A stretch of 64,000 nucleotides of DNA. It comes from Brachypodium distachyon. Lineage: Eukaryota; Streptophyta; Magnoliopsida; Poales; Poaceae. The stretch lies in contig NC_016134.3 of the NCBI RefSeq assembly GCF_000005505.3, positions 23,201,584 to 23,265,583 on the forward strand, written 5' to 3'. Made by a program: the position numbers and the translations under genes. The notes under the pieces are model-generated. The model made no database searches. It saw only the letters and a list, made by a program, of their open reading frames with translations, and was not told the DNA's origin. This document shows, one piece after another, positions 24,111 through 35,953 of the stretch; the stretch's first letter is position 1, and each line of letters opens with the position of its first letter.

Positions 24111-24539
24111 TTTTTTTTTATGTTTCTCGAGTAGAAGCATAAACTGATTTACGTGGGTCGCTTAAAATGGTTGTTTTATTTTTAGTATCTTCTTGGACCT
24201 TGGACGCCTTATGCATGTTGTTTGCAATGGCTTGGACATTTACAAGGAGAAATATTGTGAGTACATATAATATGGATGTTTTTTTGAACAATATGGATGT
24301 TTTGATCATTCGATCTGAACACTTTAAAATACAAATTGATCTTTAAGAAAAAAAATTGACAACTCAAGAATAGACAACCTGGCCCTTTAGTCTAAGTGGC
24401 TAACAGCCCTAAGACAAATAAATTTATCTTAGATAAAAAATGGAACTAATTAATGACAAATGATAAATAATGTCGCCTTGTCGACCCGTGGGCTGCGTGA
24501 GTCGTCTTCATTTCCCTCGCGCAAATCAGTTTGTTGTAT
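24111..24539. other. 3' flank of the xylosidase gene
   Basis: AT-rich sequence between the solo LTR and the stop codon of the minus-strand GH3 gene. The part next to 24540 should be its 3' untranslated region. There is a short direct repeat of AATATGGATGTTTT near 24270-24302. Nothing else recognised. Confidence 0.4.
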
Positions 24540-27500
24540 TTAGCTGTGGAAGCTGATCTCTCTCTCGTCCTTGCCCACAACGAGAAAATGTGACCCTCTA
24601 TCAATCACCTTCTTGCCGTCCTCCCTCGCCCTGGCAAAGTGTTCGCACGGGCTGACGTCGAACGTAAGGCTGGCCTTCTCCCCGGCCTTCAGATGCTGGC
24701 TCCGGAACCCAACTAGCTGGCTCACCGGACGTCCAGTACCCGTCGAGTTGGGCCACCGGAGGAACATCATTACCGAGTGCTTCCCGTCCATCGGGCCGTG
24801 GTTCTGCACCTCGACCACTGCCGGGAACTTAAGCTTGTCGCACCCCTCGACGCCGATCTCCTCGACGTGGTAGTAGCTCATGCCGCCATCGGTGGCCGTC
24901 CTCGCGGTCAGGCCGGTGAGTAGATTCGTGTTTGGGACTTGATGAGTGTTAGTGCTTGACACTAGCTGGCGAGAGAATTTGGAGTAGCTGAGGCCGTCGC
25001 CGAACTTGTAGACGGTCTTTCCCTGGTAGAAGCGGTAGCTCCGGCCCGGGTAACCGGTGGCCGGGTCGGCGCGCATCCGCATGTCGGTCATGGGCACCTT
25101 GGTGAACTCCTCCGGGTACCACGTCACCGGCAGCCTGCCGCTGGGGTTGTGATCCCCAAAGAGCACCCTGGCGATAGCCAGCCCACCTGCCTGGCCCGGG
25201 TATCCGGCCCACAGGATGGCACCGATCTTCGGGTTGGATTTGGCGAATGTGATGTCAACTGAGCCACCCGTGAGGAGAACCAGGATCACGGGCCGCTTCG
25301 ACGCGCTGGCAACGGCGGTGATGAGGTTCTGCTGCTTTCCGGGGAGCAGAAGGCTCGTCCGGTCGATCCCTTCCTGCTCCTCCTTCTGGCTTAGCCCCAT
25401 GAAAAGAATCACGTAGTCTGACGAGCTAGCCAGCGTGACGGCCTGGCCCGTGGCGGCAAAGCCGCACGCCGCCGAGTCGCACCCAGCCAGAAACTTGACG
25501 TTCTTCACGTACCCCTGGAGCCCCTGCAGCGGCGTGGTGGTCTCGCACGGCGGGCCGAAGTAGTTCCCGTTGAGCGCGGCGGGGTCGTTCGCGTTGTGGC
25601 CGATGGCTGCGGCCGAGGCGACCGCGGAGGGGTCGAGCGGGAGGATGCCGGCGTCGTTCTTGAGCAGGACGATGCCGCTCTGCGCGGCTTCCAGAGCCAG
25701 GTTCTTGTGCGCAGGGGAGCACACGTCCGCGGCGCCCAGGCTGCCGTACAATGCGCTTGTCCTCGGGTCGCCGTCGAAGTGGCCCAGCCGCATCCTGACG
25801 GCGAAGAGGTTTTTGAGAGCATTATCGACGTCTTGCTCGGTCATTTTCCCCTGCTGGAGCGCCGACATGCCGTGCACCTGTGTGTAGTTCCCGCAGTTCA
25901 AATCCAGCCCTGCAGTGCACGTAAGTTAACTTGGTTAGAAACTAATCAAATCACTTGAAATTGCAAATCCTCGGTCCCAACAAAGAAAAGAAACCTTTTA
26001 ATAACTTGCAATTTAATCCTAGGAGATGAGTAGCACAGGTTACACTTACCGGCCTTGAGGGCAACTGCAACCGTATCTTCGGGCGTGGCCCTATAACGCT
26101 GGGCATCACGCAACAGTGCTACCGCATCACAGTCCGAAGAAACATAACTGCATACACAGATACAAAACTGAATAATCTGAATTTTTCATCCTTCCTAGAT
26201 GCCAGGATTAACTGAAATGACGATCTGAAAATATACCCTACCCGTTTAATCCCCAGTCTCCCTTGAAGGTCTTGGTGATGAGGTCAGAGCTGGCACAGGC
26301 AGGGACACCGTTGATGTTGGTGTAGGCACACATGACGCAGGTCGCCTTCCCTTCCTCTACACAGCTCTTGAACGGCGGGTTGAAAGTATCCGCCAAATCT
26401 TGGAGCGTTACCTGATTCAATTAATGTCAATCGGAAGTTCAACATGGAACAATTTTTTTTTTCAAAAGTTCAACATAATAAATAGAAGAGAACAAAAACA
26501 GAGAAGCTAGCTCACCTTTGCGTTGAAGTTGTAGCGTACAACCCCGTTCCAGTCCTCCAGATCGTACGCCGTGGCATGCTTGCAGCACGCCGAGGTCTGC
26601 AGCGTCGTCGCCGAGGTTCCCTGAAGCCCCTTCACAAAGGCAACGGCGTACTTGCTCGCCGTGGTGGGATCCTCACCGGGGGTCTCCTGGCCGCGGCCCC
26701 ATCGCGGGTCACGGTAGATGTTCACATTGGGGGACCAAATGGTGAGCCCTTGTGCTTGCCCAAGGTTGTACAGCGCTCTAGCCTCCGTACCAATCGCCTG
26801 CAAAACATAACGTACAGATGAATATAATTTTGAGATGGCTGCAGGCAATTTAGACTTAGATTGTGGCCAAACTGGAAGACAAGAGGACAGATGCATGCTC
26901 TCGGTGGATCCGATACACGCTTGTTTGGTGCATCCCAGCTAGGTGGGTCACTTTTTGCCGTACAAAAGTACCTACCCATTAACATGAGCTGTACTGCGCT
27001 TTCTTTAGTTAATCGATATGTATAGGACCAGTAACCACTGTGCTCGAGCGATCATGAAGGCCACACAGTGATAAATTGACAAAGACGGGCACGTGTGTCG
27101 TGAATGAACACCAAGTGTGCCATCAGGGAGTAACAACTAACAACTAGGAGGACAATGATTTTGTCTATTTCCATAACAGGGGAAATAGTACGGCTGCAAT
27201 CTCCCGAATGGACTCTTCGGCACAAATGGGAGAAAAAAAAAGAGAAACTTATATTTTTGTCTATTTCCACTGATCGATGAGAACTTAATGTATAGAATTT
27301 GATTGATTGTTCCTGTGATTATGGTATTTGTGTGAGAGAGGTTCTCTAAACTAACTTTTTAAAAGCCTGTTTTAATTCTTCATGCTTTTTTTTTACATTG
27401 GTTATCATAGAACACTTGAAAACAATGTTTTGGACCACTTCTTATGTATTATATAAGCTAAATAAACACTTCCTGAAAACAAATCTTAAATAAACATTGT

Positions 27501-30322
27501 AAAAATGGTTGGGCCACAGGCCTAATGGTAAGAGCGAGATTGTTTTTTTCTGGTCCACCTAGCAAGAGTACACACATGAGTCCACATTTGGTGGGACATG
27601 ACGTGCCCGCACTAACAAAGAACGGTGACGTCTCTGATTATATCGTTCGTTCTTACGTGTACAAGAGAAGTGCACTCATGTAGTCGTGTGGTGTGGGTGT
27701 GGTGCATGTGACTTACACGTACTCCCGAGAAAATAACAACGAACCTGCAAAAAAAAGAGAGAGGAGAAAACAACAACGTCGAGCAAGACATTTGTGATCA
27801 CTCGAACAACACTTAATTTAGATCTAGCGGAGTAGGGATCACAGGTTAAGCTAGCAGTGGTAGCATTACTACTAATAATGTAACCGACCCAAATCAAGTG
27901 ACGGGAGGCGTCCCGGCCTACTAGCACGGCACACAGTCTGTAGTACAGTACTCCCCGATCGATGGCACACATGCTGTAGCCATTGTGGAGTACAAGATAT
28001 GGCGGTACACCATACGCACGGCCGGCCAGCAGAGGCAATCAACACCGGTCGTTGGTTAGGCGCCGCGAAAAGCTAGCTGGACTCATCTAATAATCTACCT
28101 ATGATGTTCGCCCATTCATTCTCAACTATCCCCTGCACTATGCAGATTGTGATTTCTGGACCATCATATCGTAGTACTCCTCTGATATTCACCAACTTTT
28201 TCCTACAGTGCGGATACTTTTTCCTCTGCTCTTTTGTTAATTTGGCCCAATAACGTTGCGCCGCGCATGCATTTTGTCCTATGAGCATGGAAAGAGCTCA
28301 TAAAGCGGCCGGCCATGTGTTATTTTCGTTAGTTGGGTTCGGTATATATGTTTTTCGGTGTTGAACTCCATCAGCTAGCTTTGGGGCCTACGAGTGAATT
28401 ATGTCAGCCACAGCCACCTCAGGATTTCGAAATTGTGCCTAGGCTAGTTAGCCGACCGTGATTAATTTCTGGTCAATTTTGTAATTTGATTTTTTTTTTT
28501 CGCTCTGAATTTTTTTTTTGTGTTGAACATATCTGATTTTGCAAAGCAGTCAAAGTGCACTGGACGGAGTTGCCTTTCGTAATCAAGTGCTTATATGTCC
28601 AGTACTGTTCATCTATGTGGTTTAAGTTCATTTTTAAAAATTCAGGATTTTTTTGCGGATAATTCGATCACCGGGAAAACATTATTTTACGGTTACTAAA
28701 AAAACAACCGGTAACCAAAATGCCTAGAAAATTTACTACAGAATACTAGTAATAATCGTGAGCATGCAAAGCATTTTCACGAGTAATATAGATTTACATA
28801 CATAGTCCTTGACAGAAATTATGAGAACAAATACCAGATAAGGCTAAGAAGGTGCAAGAAAACGGTTTTAAAGCTATTTTCTTTGATACTCCCTCCGTGC
28901 GGGCCCGCACGGAATTTTATGCCAAACTTTGACAAAAAAAATTACATTAGTTATATTCCTCCATCCAACAAAAGATGTTTTAAATTTGTCAAAATTTGGA
29001 TCTATCTAGACATGACTTAGTGTATAAATGCATTCAAATTTGCTCAAAGTTGAGACATCATTTGTTGGACGGAGGGAGTATGAGTTTATTGTGAGACAAA
29101 AAATATATCGTTAGATTCCTATTGGAAAACTCTTTCCAGTGGTATAACTTTTATATACATATTTTAAATGTTATTTTGTTAAAGTTTGGCACAAAACCCA
29201 ATAAGGGCTTTATAAATCTGGACGGAGGTGTTCCAAAGTGTTGGAAGTCTCAAGTTTAAGCTACGAATAATTGAGATTTATATGTGGACCACCAGCTCAA
29301 GTCAATTTTGTTATAGGTCTGCCTTTTCTGATAGAGATAGATACAAAAGGCTATTTACACGATACAAAAGGTGTCTAAAAAAGGTCTAGTTTCATAGTCG
29401 ACGAAATATTATTTAACAAAATCTGTTAATTTATCCAATGCACTTTATTAGTTTCCTTTTTAAAAGTCAAGTTCTTGTTGAGGTAATTTCACAAAACACT
29501 CGAGCGGTACTGAAAATAAATAAAGAGCACCTAGCTATAGAGTACTCCGAACTTGTGGGCTCTAGCTAGCCCGGAAAAAAACAAGTGGGATCCTGACAAC
29601 GTACGTTCTGTTGACATACACATGTGTATATACGAGTAGTTCAATTCACTGGAAAAAAAATAGTACTATATACATATCAGTTTTTGTTCCATTAAATTAC
29701 AAATTAATTTACTACGCAGAATTGCGATTCTATACATTTAGTGTGCACATGATCACTCTAGTTCACGCGTGCACTGTAAAGAGTACGTATGCAATTTTGT
29801 TCACTCAGTCAGTACACACGTACTCATTGCGTTCCTAAACAGTTGTTAGCAAGAAAGAAAAAAGAGGAGGGAGTATATACGTGGATATATACGTATAAGT
29901 ACCTGGCCGATACGGTACCAGATGTCTTGGTCGAAGGAGGCGGCGGTGAGCAGCACCTGGGGGAAGCTGGTGATGGCGCGGACGGCGCCGTCGAAGTGCA
30001 TGCCGTGGCCCCAGAAGGAGAGCCCGTGGAGGCCCTCGGACCACCACTTGTAGGCCGGGACGCCCAGCCGGGGCACGGCGTCCGCCTCGTCCCCCAGCTG
30101 CGACACCTTCTCCGCCAGCGTCAGCCGGGACACCAGGTCCGCCGCGCGCCGCTCCACGGGCAGCGCCTTGTCGCAGAACGCGTAGCCCTGCGTCGCGGAA
30201 CCCGGTCCGCACGAGAACGGCGGGGTCGCAGCGGCCGCCGTGCGGAGCAATGCCGCCGGCATTATCATCGCGATCAGTGACAATAGCAAGCCGGCGCCGC
30301 TGTAATGAGAGAAGGCGCCCAT
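24540..30322 (-). CDS. GH3 beta-D-xylosidase / alpha-L-arabinofuranosidase, complete
   Basis: Five exons join in phase with GT-AG introns: 29903-30322, 26516-26797, 26242-26411, 26050-26147 and 24540-25909, giving 779 aa, the usual length for plant family members. The ATG at 30322 opens a signal peptide (hydrophobic core about residues 9-30, Ala-rich cleavage region), so the enzyme should go to the cell wall. Exon 1 carries [21 protein letters not shown] and WWSEGLHG. Exon 2 has [19 protein letters not shown] and the [11 protein letters not shown] segment (Lys213-His214). Exon 4 has YVSSDCDAV, where Asp296 is the expected nucleophile. Exon 5 has EEQEGIDR, which should hold the acid/base Glu, then [10 protein letters not shown], the GYPGQAGG segment and a fibronectin-III-like C-terminal domain. 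Such enzymes release xylose or arabinose from xylans. No stops, shifts or missing key residues. Intron 1 is 3.1 kb and holds nested MITEs. Choice between xylosidase and arabinofuranosidase is not possible from sequence. Confidence 0.95.
28889..29229. mobile_element. Outer Stowaway-like MITE in xylosidase intron 1
   Basis: Left end CTCCCTCCGTGCGGGC after a TA; right end ATCTGGACGGAGGTG. Inner parts match inverted (ATGCCAAACTTTGAC against GTTAAAGTTTGGCAC). It is split by a second MITE at 28956-29078. Confidence 0.65.
28956..29078. mobile_element. Inner Stowaway MITE nested in the outer one
   Basis: TTCCTCCATCCAACAAAAGA at the left and TTTGTTGGACGGAGGGAG at the right form inverted ends, flanked by TA on each side. 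It is 123 bp and sits inside the MITE 28889-29229. Confidence 0.75.
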
Positions 30323-30410
30323 GGCGAGCGAGTTCGAGGAGGATCAGAGGATGGAAGACGGAGGAGGAGTGGAGCTGAGGAGTGAAGTGATGGGGTTGAA
30401 GTGTGGTTCC

Positions 30411-30420
30411 TTTATATAGG
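30411..30420 (-). promoter_or_regulatory. TATA box of the xylosidase gene
   Basis: CCTATATAAA on the minus strand, about 90 bases upstream of the ATG at 30322. This leaves room for a 5' leader of roughly 60 bases. Spacing and sequence fit a plant core promoter. Confidence 0.7.
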
Positions 30421-31001
30421 CGTTCTGCGCTAATGAGGTTGGTCCCACGAAAAATTCCTTTCCGGTTTGCAGCTGTACATGTTCAAAGTTCAAACTATAG
30501 CTAAATGTACGAACATTGCTCTGTGCAAAATAAATTACTGCACATTGTTTGTTTTAGATAAATTATCGGATTTGCTAATGCAGTCACCCGAGAAATCTTA
30601 TTTCAGTCGCCGTGTGAGTTGCCGATTCATGCATGTGTGGAGACTTGTGCGTTCTTAAATTTGTTTGAGGTATTACGTTTTAGTCGGGAGGTTCTGCTGG
30701 CTGCGCATGTCGCCCTTTGCGGTTAACGTGTAGCTGGGCTGGCTGAGGAGCTTCTGCAGCCTGCTTTTCATCTAGGTGTTTGGCCTTTTCTATTACCATT
30801 GTGTGTTTTTTTTTAACTTGGTAACATATAGTATGCATTCGTGTCTTTCGTTTCTAGAAATACATTCTTATGGATGTTGTTTCAAGGATTGGTTTTCAGA
30901 AACGCATACGCACACAAACATGCATGTACACTCAACTCACCCCTATAAATGTACTAACGCATACCCTAACTTAGTGAGCACCTACAATTTTTAGAATCCT
31001 G

Positions 31002-31256
31002 CATAAACTTTCACCTGAAATTTTTACAATCGCGTATAAACTTTCACCTGCAATTTTTAGTCGCGCATAAACTTGCACCTGCAATTTTTTGAAATCGGGC
31101 ATAAAAAAGTTTCAGCTGCAATTTTAGAATCGCGCATAAAACTTCACCTGCAATTTTCAGAATCATGCATAAAGTTTCACCTACAAATTTTAGAATCGCG
31201 CATAAAGTTTCACCTGCAATTTTAAAATCGTGCATAAAGTTTTACCTGCACTTTTT
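31002..31256. repeat. Minisatellite, about 8 units of 30-37 bp
   Basis: Units share CGCGCATAAA.TTTCACCTGCAATTTT and AGAAT with substitutions and small indels. The array lies about 600 bases upstream of the xylosidase TATA box. The open frame 31044-31235 across it is a repeat artefact. Confidence 0.85.
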
Positions 31257-32148
31257 AAACTTGATTGTTATTATTTTTGTTGCCTTTTTTCCTTTCTCCG
31301 TGGCTGTTAAGTGTGTTTTCGTCAGGATCGGTAATTTTTCACTTCAAGTTTTTAGCACCATTTTAAAATTTGTAGCAATACACATGAGAAGCATATAAGT
31401 GCATACTGAATTAATGTTACTATAATGACGAACGCTTTTCATTGTGATCTCAAACTCCAAAATACACGCACGCGCACGCACACACCGACCGAGAAGACAT
31501 ACACACACATGCATGTACCCAGGCTGGTCGACTGAGAAATGTGGTTTGTCAGCCGACTGAGCCCTAGGCAGTCCCATAAATTATTTAACCGATAGTTCAC
31601 TAATATATAGTGGAGTGCCCGCGTGTTGCTACGCAACGACAAACTCACGTGCAGCTCAGGCATGTGCTTTCGCACATTCGTTGTTTTATACGAAAGCACG
31701 TCAAATAGAAATTGGTTACTCAATGCATGGATCTGTTATATAGAATTACATAATAAACAATTGAATTGACTGACCTCAACTTTAACCGCAACCGCCGTAG
31801 CCTGGTCAACACCGTCGTCGCCGGCAAGGTCCGCTTCCCCAGCGAGCTACATCCCTCGTCGTTGCTTGACGGCCCTTCAGATCTGCTCTGCCGACTGGGC
31901 CTTACGTTTCGTCGACGACCGCAATCTTTCATCCCCATTTGATTCCCTATTTTTTTTCCGTCGACTTCTTGTTTTCTGCTGGGATGAACCGACGTTGGTC
32001 ACTATCCGCTCAGACGGACGCATGAGCTCGGCAGCCTCACGATTATATATCGCCGCGTTCTTTATCTGTACTTCTTCTCGAAGCATGAGAGCTCAAATGT
32101 GCCTCCTTCCTATCCGCGTCACATGTTGATTTGAAAAAAAAATACTCG
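31257..32148. other. Intergenic DNA between the xylosidase promoter and the CACTA element
   Basis: Contains a CA/GCAC-rich patch with ACACACACATGCATG near 31490-31516 and a stretch GTGGAGTGCCCGCGTGTTGC near 31610-31632 that resembles ends of dispersed grass repeats. No gene recognised. The part next to 32149 is the CACTA target flank ending TCG. Confidence 0.35.
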
Positions 32149-32400
32149 CACTACTACAGAAAGGCTTATCAGTAACGGTCGGGGCCGCCGTTACTAACTT
32201 CGTGTTACTGATGATGGGTATCATCAGTAGCGGTCGACCGCTACTGATGTACCATCATCAGTAACGGTCACTGCGACCGTTACTGATGTATATATCATCA
32301 GTGGCGGGCGGGCCGACCCGACCGTTACAGATGTATATATCATCAGTAACAGTCGCGTTGCCACATCAGTGTCGGTCGAGCGACCGACACTGATACATTT
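32149..32400. repeat. Left CACTA terminus and subterminal motif cluster
   Basis: After the CACTA end there are at least ten half-sites of ATCAGTARCGGTCG, mostly as inverted pairs, for example ATCAGTAGCGGTCGACCGCTACTGAT at 32222-32247. In En/Spm elements such repeats bind the element-encoded DNA-binding protein. That role is inferred here. Confidence 0.85.
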
Positions 32401-32664
32401 TCGGTATTTAATTTTTTTTATTAAAACCATAGAAAATACACAGGAAATACACAGAATGTATATACAGCACAACACATAAAAATACATATAAAGCCGCATC
32501 ACATCACATCACATCATTTAAAGCATACAAATGTATATAAAGCCGCATCATTTAAAGCATATAAAGAATACAAAAGTATCTCACTTCACGACATTGATTA
32601 CAAAGTGTCAAAATTTCATAGAAGCATATAAAGAATACAAATGTATCTCATTTCAAGTTTGAAG

Positions 32665-34440
32665 CTATTTTTGTGGGTGAACCCTAGACACCACTTGTTC
32701 CACGCGTTTGTAGCCCCCACTAGGCCTGATGACCTCATTGTTGATGAGATGGGCGAACTCCCATTGAATGTTATACACGACCCATTTAAGTCGGTGTCCC
32801 ATTGTCATTCGGGGCCGCCAGTACTCTTCCATCGCCGCGACTGACCCCTTCCACTCAGGCTTGAACATGCTGACATTCTCCATAAGGATGTGACAGTAGT
32901 AGGAGCCACAGAACACACTGCCGGACGGCTGTTGCTGGCAAGGGAACCTGTGGTTGTGGTGAGACTCGTCTTTATAGCCTTTACCAGCTAGTTTTCCCTT
33001 GGCCGCCACTTTCCAGGCAGTGTTACTGAGTGATTTGATGGGTTTCCAGAACCGGCCTCGAACACCCTTCTTCGGAAGTAGTGAATCAAAGTAGTAAACC
33101 ACGGACCAAGGCAAACAAATGAGTAGTGTCACCCAATGGTCTCTGTTTTCAAAAGAAACAAACTTTAGTATCTAAGGGTGTGTAAGAAAGACTGAATTAG
33201 AAAAAACAAACGGTTCCATATATAAAATTGAACTTACTCCAAATTAAGGAAGAAAAGGATAAATCGTGGTCCGCGTATTTCTCGAGACATGCCACCAAGT
33301 ATTTAGATGCCAGGGTTCTTGAGTGATCCTTTTCTGGCTCAAGACCGATGTCACCGTAGTTGAACATCGCGGGGTCTAGAATGGCTTTTTTTTTTACCTC
33401 CATTCGCCGTAGTTCTCTTATTTGGTAGGCAGACCACAGCCTTAAGAGGTTAATATCAAGCTTTTGATGGTTGAAGAGGTGGAACAGTTTGTTGAACTCC
33501 ACAAAAAAGGTGATAGGATGTTCCTGAATGCTCCCGGTTTCTTGGTCAAAGAAGCCATATTTTTTTGGGATTCGAACATTGATTTGTTAGGCATGCTGTT
33601 GAGAACCAGCTGATGCTTGCATGTAGAACTGATGAAGCTCTTGCATCTCTCTGGACACGGCATGCAGGGAATCTTCGGTGACCATCGATCTTCCAGGATA
33701 GTAAATAAGCACCCGGTCAAACTCCCTAGCCACGAAATAGGATCCGTCTTCGAATCTCTAGTCTTGACAAGGGTTCTTTATGAGAATGTCAGGCCTATTG
33801 TCCTCCCAGACTCTAGTTATGTCAGGCACATAGTGCATCTCATCTTGAGTGACATTGGAGGACTCCTTGATGGTCTTGCCGCCGCGCCCCCTCTTTTTAT
33901 GGCTCCTCTTATTGTCCCATGCCTTCTGCTCCTCTGCTTTGTACTTATCATCGATCTTGCGGCCACCCATGGACTCAGCGGCACCCAAGAGAGAGAAGGT
34001 AGGAGGGACGCTTCCAGCCTGTGCCGACCCTATTGTCTGGCTATCTTTGAGCTGTGGAGGCATCGACATTGCTCGCTCTTCATCTGCTGACATCGACAGG
34101 AGGAAGTATCCTAGGAGAAAGGCCGAGCGGCGATTGAGAAGTACCTTTGTGGTCGGAGGGAGATGGAGTCATAGAGGGCCGGCACTGGTTGTAGAGAGAT
34201 ACCAAGCTCCTAGGCCACATAATGCGGTAGTTTGGACAACCGCCTAGGATATCCACGCCTTCCTCCGGAGGTAGCGGGATAGCATAATCACGATGCTCCT
34301 CGACGACGGAGTCCACCATCACACTCACTTATGCGTCGTTCATAAGAATGACGTGCACCAATGGCGGTGATTGTCTGGGCATCAGGCGGCCAATGGCGCC
34401 TACAAGCTTCCCAGGCTTGTCTACGTGGATACGACACTTC
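32665..34440 (-). pseudogene. CACTA second gene, C-terminal half with Ulp1-like protease domain
   Basis: On the minus strand after the Copia insertion: ILGGCPNYRIMWPRSLVSL (34328-34080 frame), then SMGGRKIDDKYKAEEQ and a middle region ending with SLLRLWSAYQIRELRRMEV, then the C-terminal block 33150-32665. The last block has HWVTLLICLPW, VVYYFDSLL and QQQPSGSVFCGSYYC, in the order His, Asp, Gln, Cys expected for the C48 (Ulp1) cysteine protease fold; the residue before the Cys-Gly is Phe where Asp is common. Short introns probably separate the blocks, and at least one stop (near 34330 in the frame) suggests decay. Ulp1-like domains occur in several plant transposon families; the substrate here is unknown. 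Confidence 0.7.
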
Positions 34441-34614
34441 ACCGGTGCCTGCGCGTAACAAGAAGAAGGCATATGTGTGTAAGATCTTTATTCATGAAGG
34501 TAAAGAATGAAAAAGAGTTTGAAAAGTATGCTTACAAGGATGTTGTCGCTCGGACCCGGATCGTTATCCCAGATGCCTCGCTTGGGTCCGGTTGGCTATC
34601 GAGGGGGTTGTCCA

Positions 34615-35940
34615 TGTTGGCAATATGCCCTAGAGGCAATCATGTATGATGTAATTCCCAATGTATTCATAAAGATTATTAAGTTGTCCTCGTTTGAACA
34701 TCTGATATGTATAATTGAATATGTGATTTGATTGTGGAACTATGTATTCATGTTGTTCATACTAAATTGTCCTTAGTCATTGAGGTTGTGCTGGACACAT
34801 AACCTAGACTAATGTGAAAGTTGGCTGATGACTCGGTTCCACTTGTCATGGGCATGGTGATGTCATTCCAGCTTACACGGACTCGGCTAAAGAGTTTAGC
34901 GAGTCGGACTGACCCATATTGAGATGCAACGAGAAGGTCGTCATTTGCATGTCTCAATCAATGTAATCCTTAGACCTGAGGTTATCGCACAATCCGAGTT
35001 GTGGATCACCAACTTAGGTTCTGTCAAACGTCGTTCCGTAACAGGGCAGTTATAAAGGCAGAGTTCGGATTGACTGAGAATCAAGCTGTGTGATGTGGAT
35101 AACCAAGATGGGATTTTGCCCCTCCGACTGGAGAGATATTCTCTGGGCCCTCTCGAGTGATATGATTCGGGAAGCATGGCCATGCGCGACTTGGTTAACT
35201 GTTAACCGGGTCGATCGACTAAGAGTTAGTCGGATGAATCGTATATCACAGATCGAGAAGAGAGTTGAACTATTAAAGGGATGACGATTGATCGCCTATA
35301 GTTCGACAAGGTATATCGTGAGGCAAAAGGGACTAAGACGTATGTCACATTGGAAGGTACGTCGTCATGACTCGATGGTACTTGGGAGTACTTGGGAGTT
35401 CTGCTAGAGCCGCTACCGATTGATCGATTGAGAGTCGGACTCCAATCGTGTCCAAGTCGCCATGAGCCTGCGGGGTCACACATTTAAGAGCGGGAGCAAG
35501 TATTTGGTCGGGTTGGACCCGAACCGGAAATGGGCTGACAATGCGAGTTGGACTCGCAGAGTGGATGGGCCACAAGTGCTGGAGCCCACTTCCACTCGGT
35601 ATATAAGCAGGGGCGTGGGATGCCTAAGGGGTACGGTTCGCCACTCTCATGCGTTGAGAACCCTAGCCCCATTCAGTCCAACCGTCGCACCGGACCTAGC
35701 AGTCCGCCGCCGGAGCTCCTCCTCGCACGTGTGGATACCGGCAGAGGTGCTGTACGTTCAGCACTTCGACAATCGCGGGATTGGATCGGCTGGATCGGAT
35801 CGAGGGACTGCACTGCATCAAGGCGCTGCATCGATAATCCGCAACTGCGCGTCTAGTGGTAATCCTCGTGGCCTTCTACCTCGGCTAGATCTTGGGAGTT
35901 CGTGTAGGAAAAGTTTTGTTTATCTCTACGCGCCCCTTCA
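34615..35940 (+). repeat. 5' LTR of the Copia element
   Basis: 1326 bp. It contains about 287 bp (34734-35020) that the 3' LTR lacks. A TATA box TATATAAG lies near 35600. Outside the length difference the LTRs show roughly 25 mismatches by eye. Confidence 0.95.
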
Positions 35941-35941
35941 G

Positions 35942-35953
35942 TGGTATCAGAGC
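35942..35953 (+). other. Primer binding site of the Copia element
   Basis: TGGTATCAGAGC, complementary to the 3' end of initiator Met tRNA, one base after the 5' LTR, as usual for Copia elements. Confidence 0.9.

Noticed and set aside
24571..25958. Plus-strand and alternative-frame open frames over the xylosidase last exon
   Set aside because: Shadows of the real minus-strand exon; no recognised domain.
28073..28288. 71-codon minus-strand frame ([20 protein letters not shown]) in xylosidase intron 1
   Set aside because: Its composition looks protein-like, but I match it to no family, and the flanking exons splice without it. Possibly transposon debris.
29789..30280. 163-codon plus-strand open frame
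   Set aside because: Antisense shadow of xylosidase exon 1.
31002..31256. CRISPR-like array
   Set aside because: Units are diverged, with no unique spacers of constant length, and the DNA is eukaryotic; it is a minisatellite.
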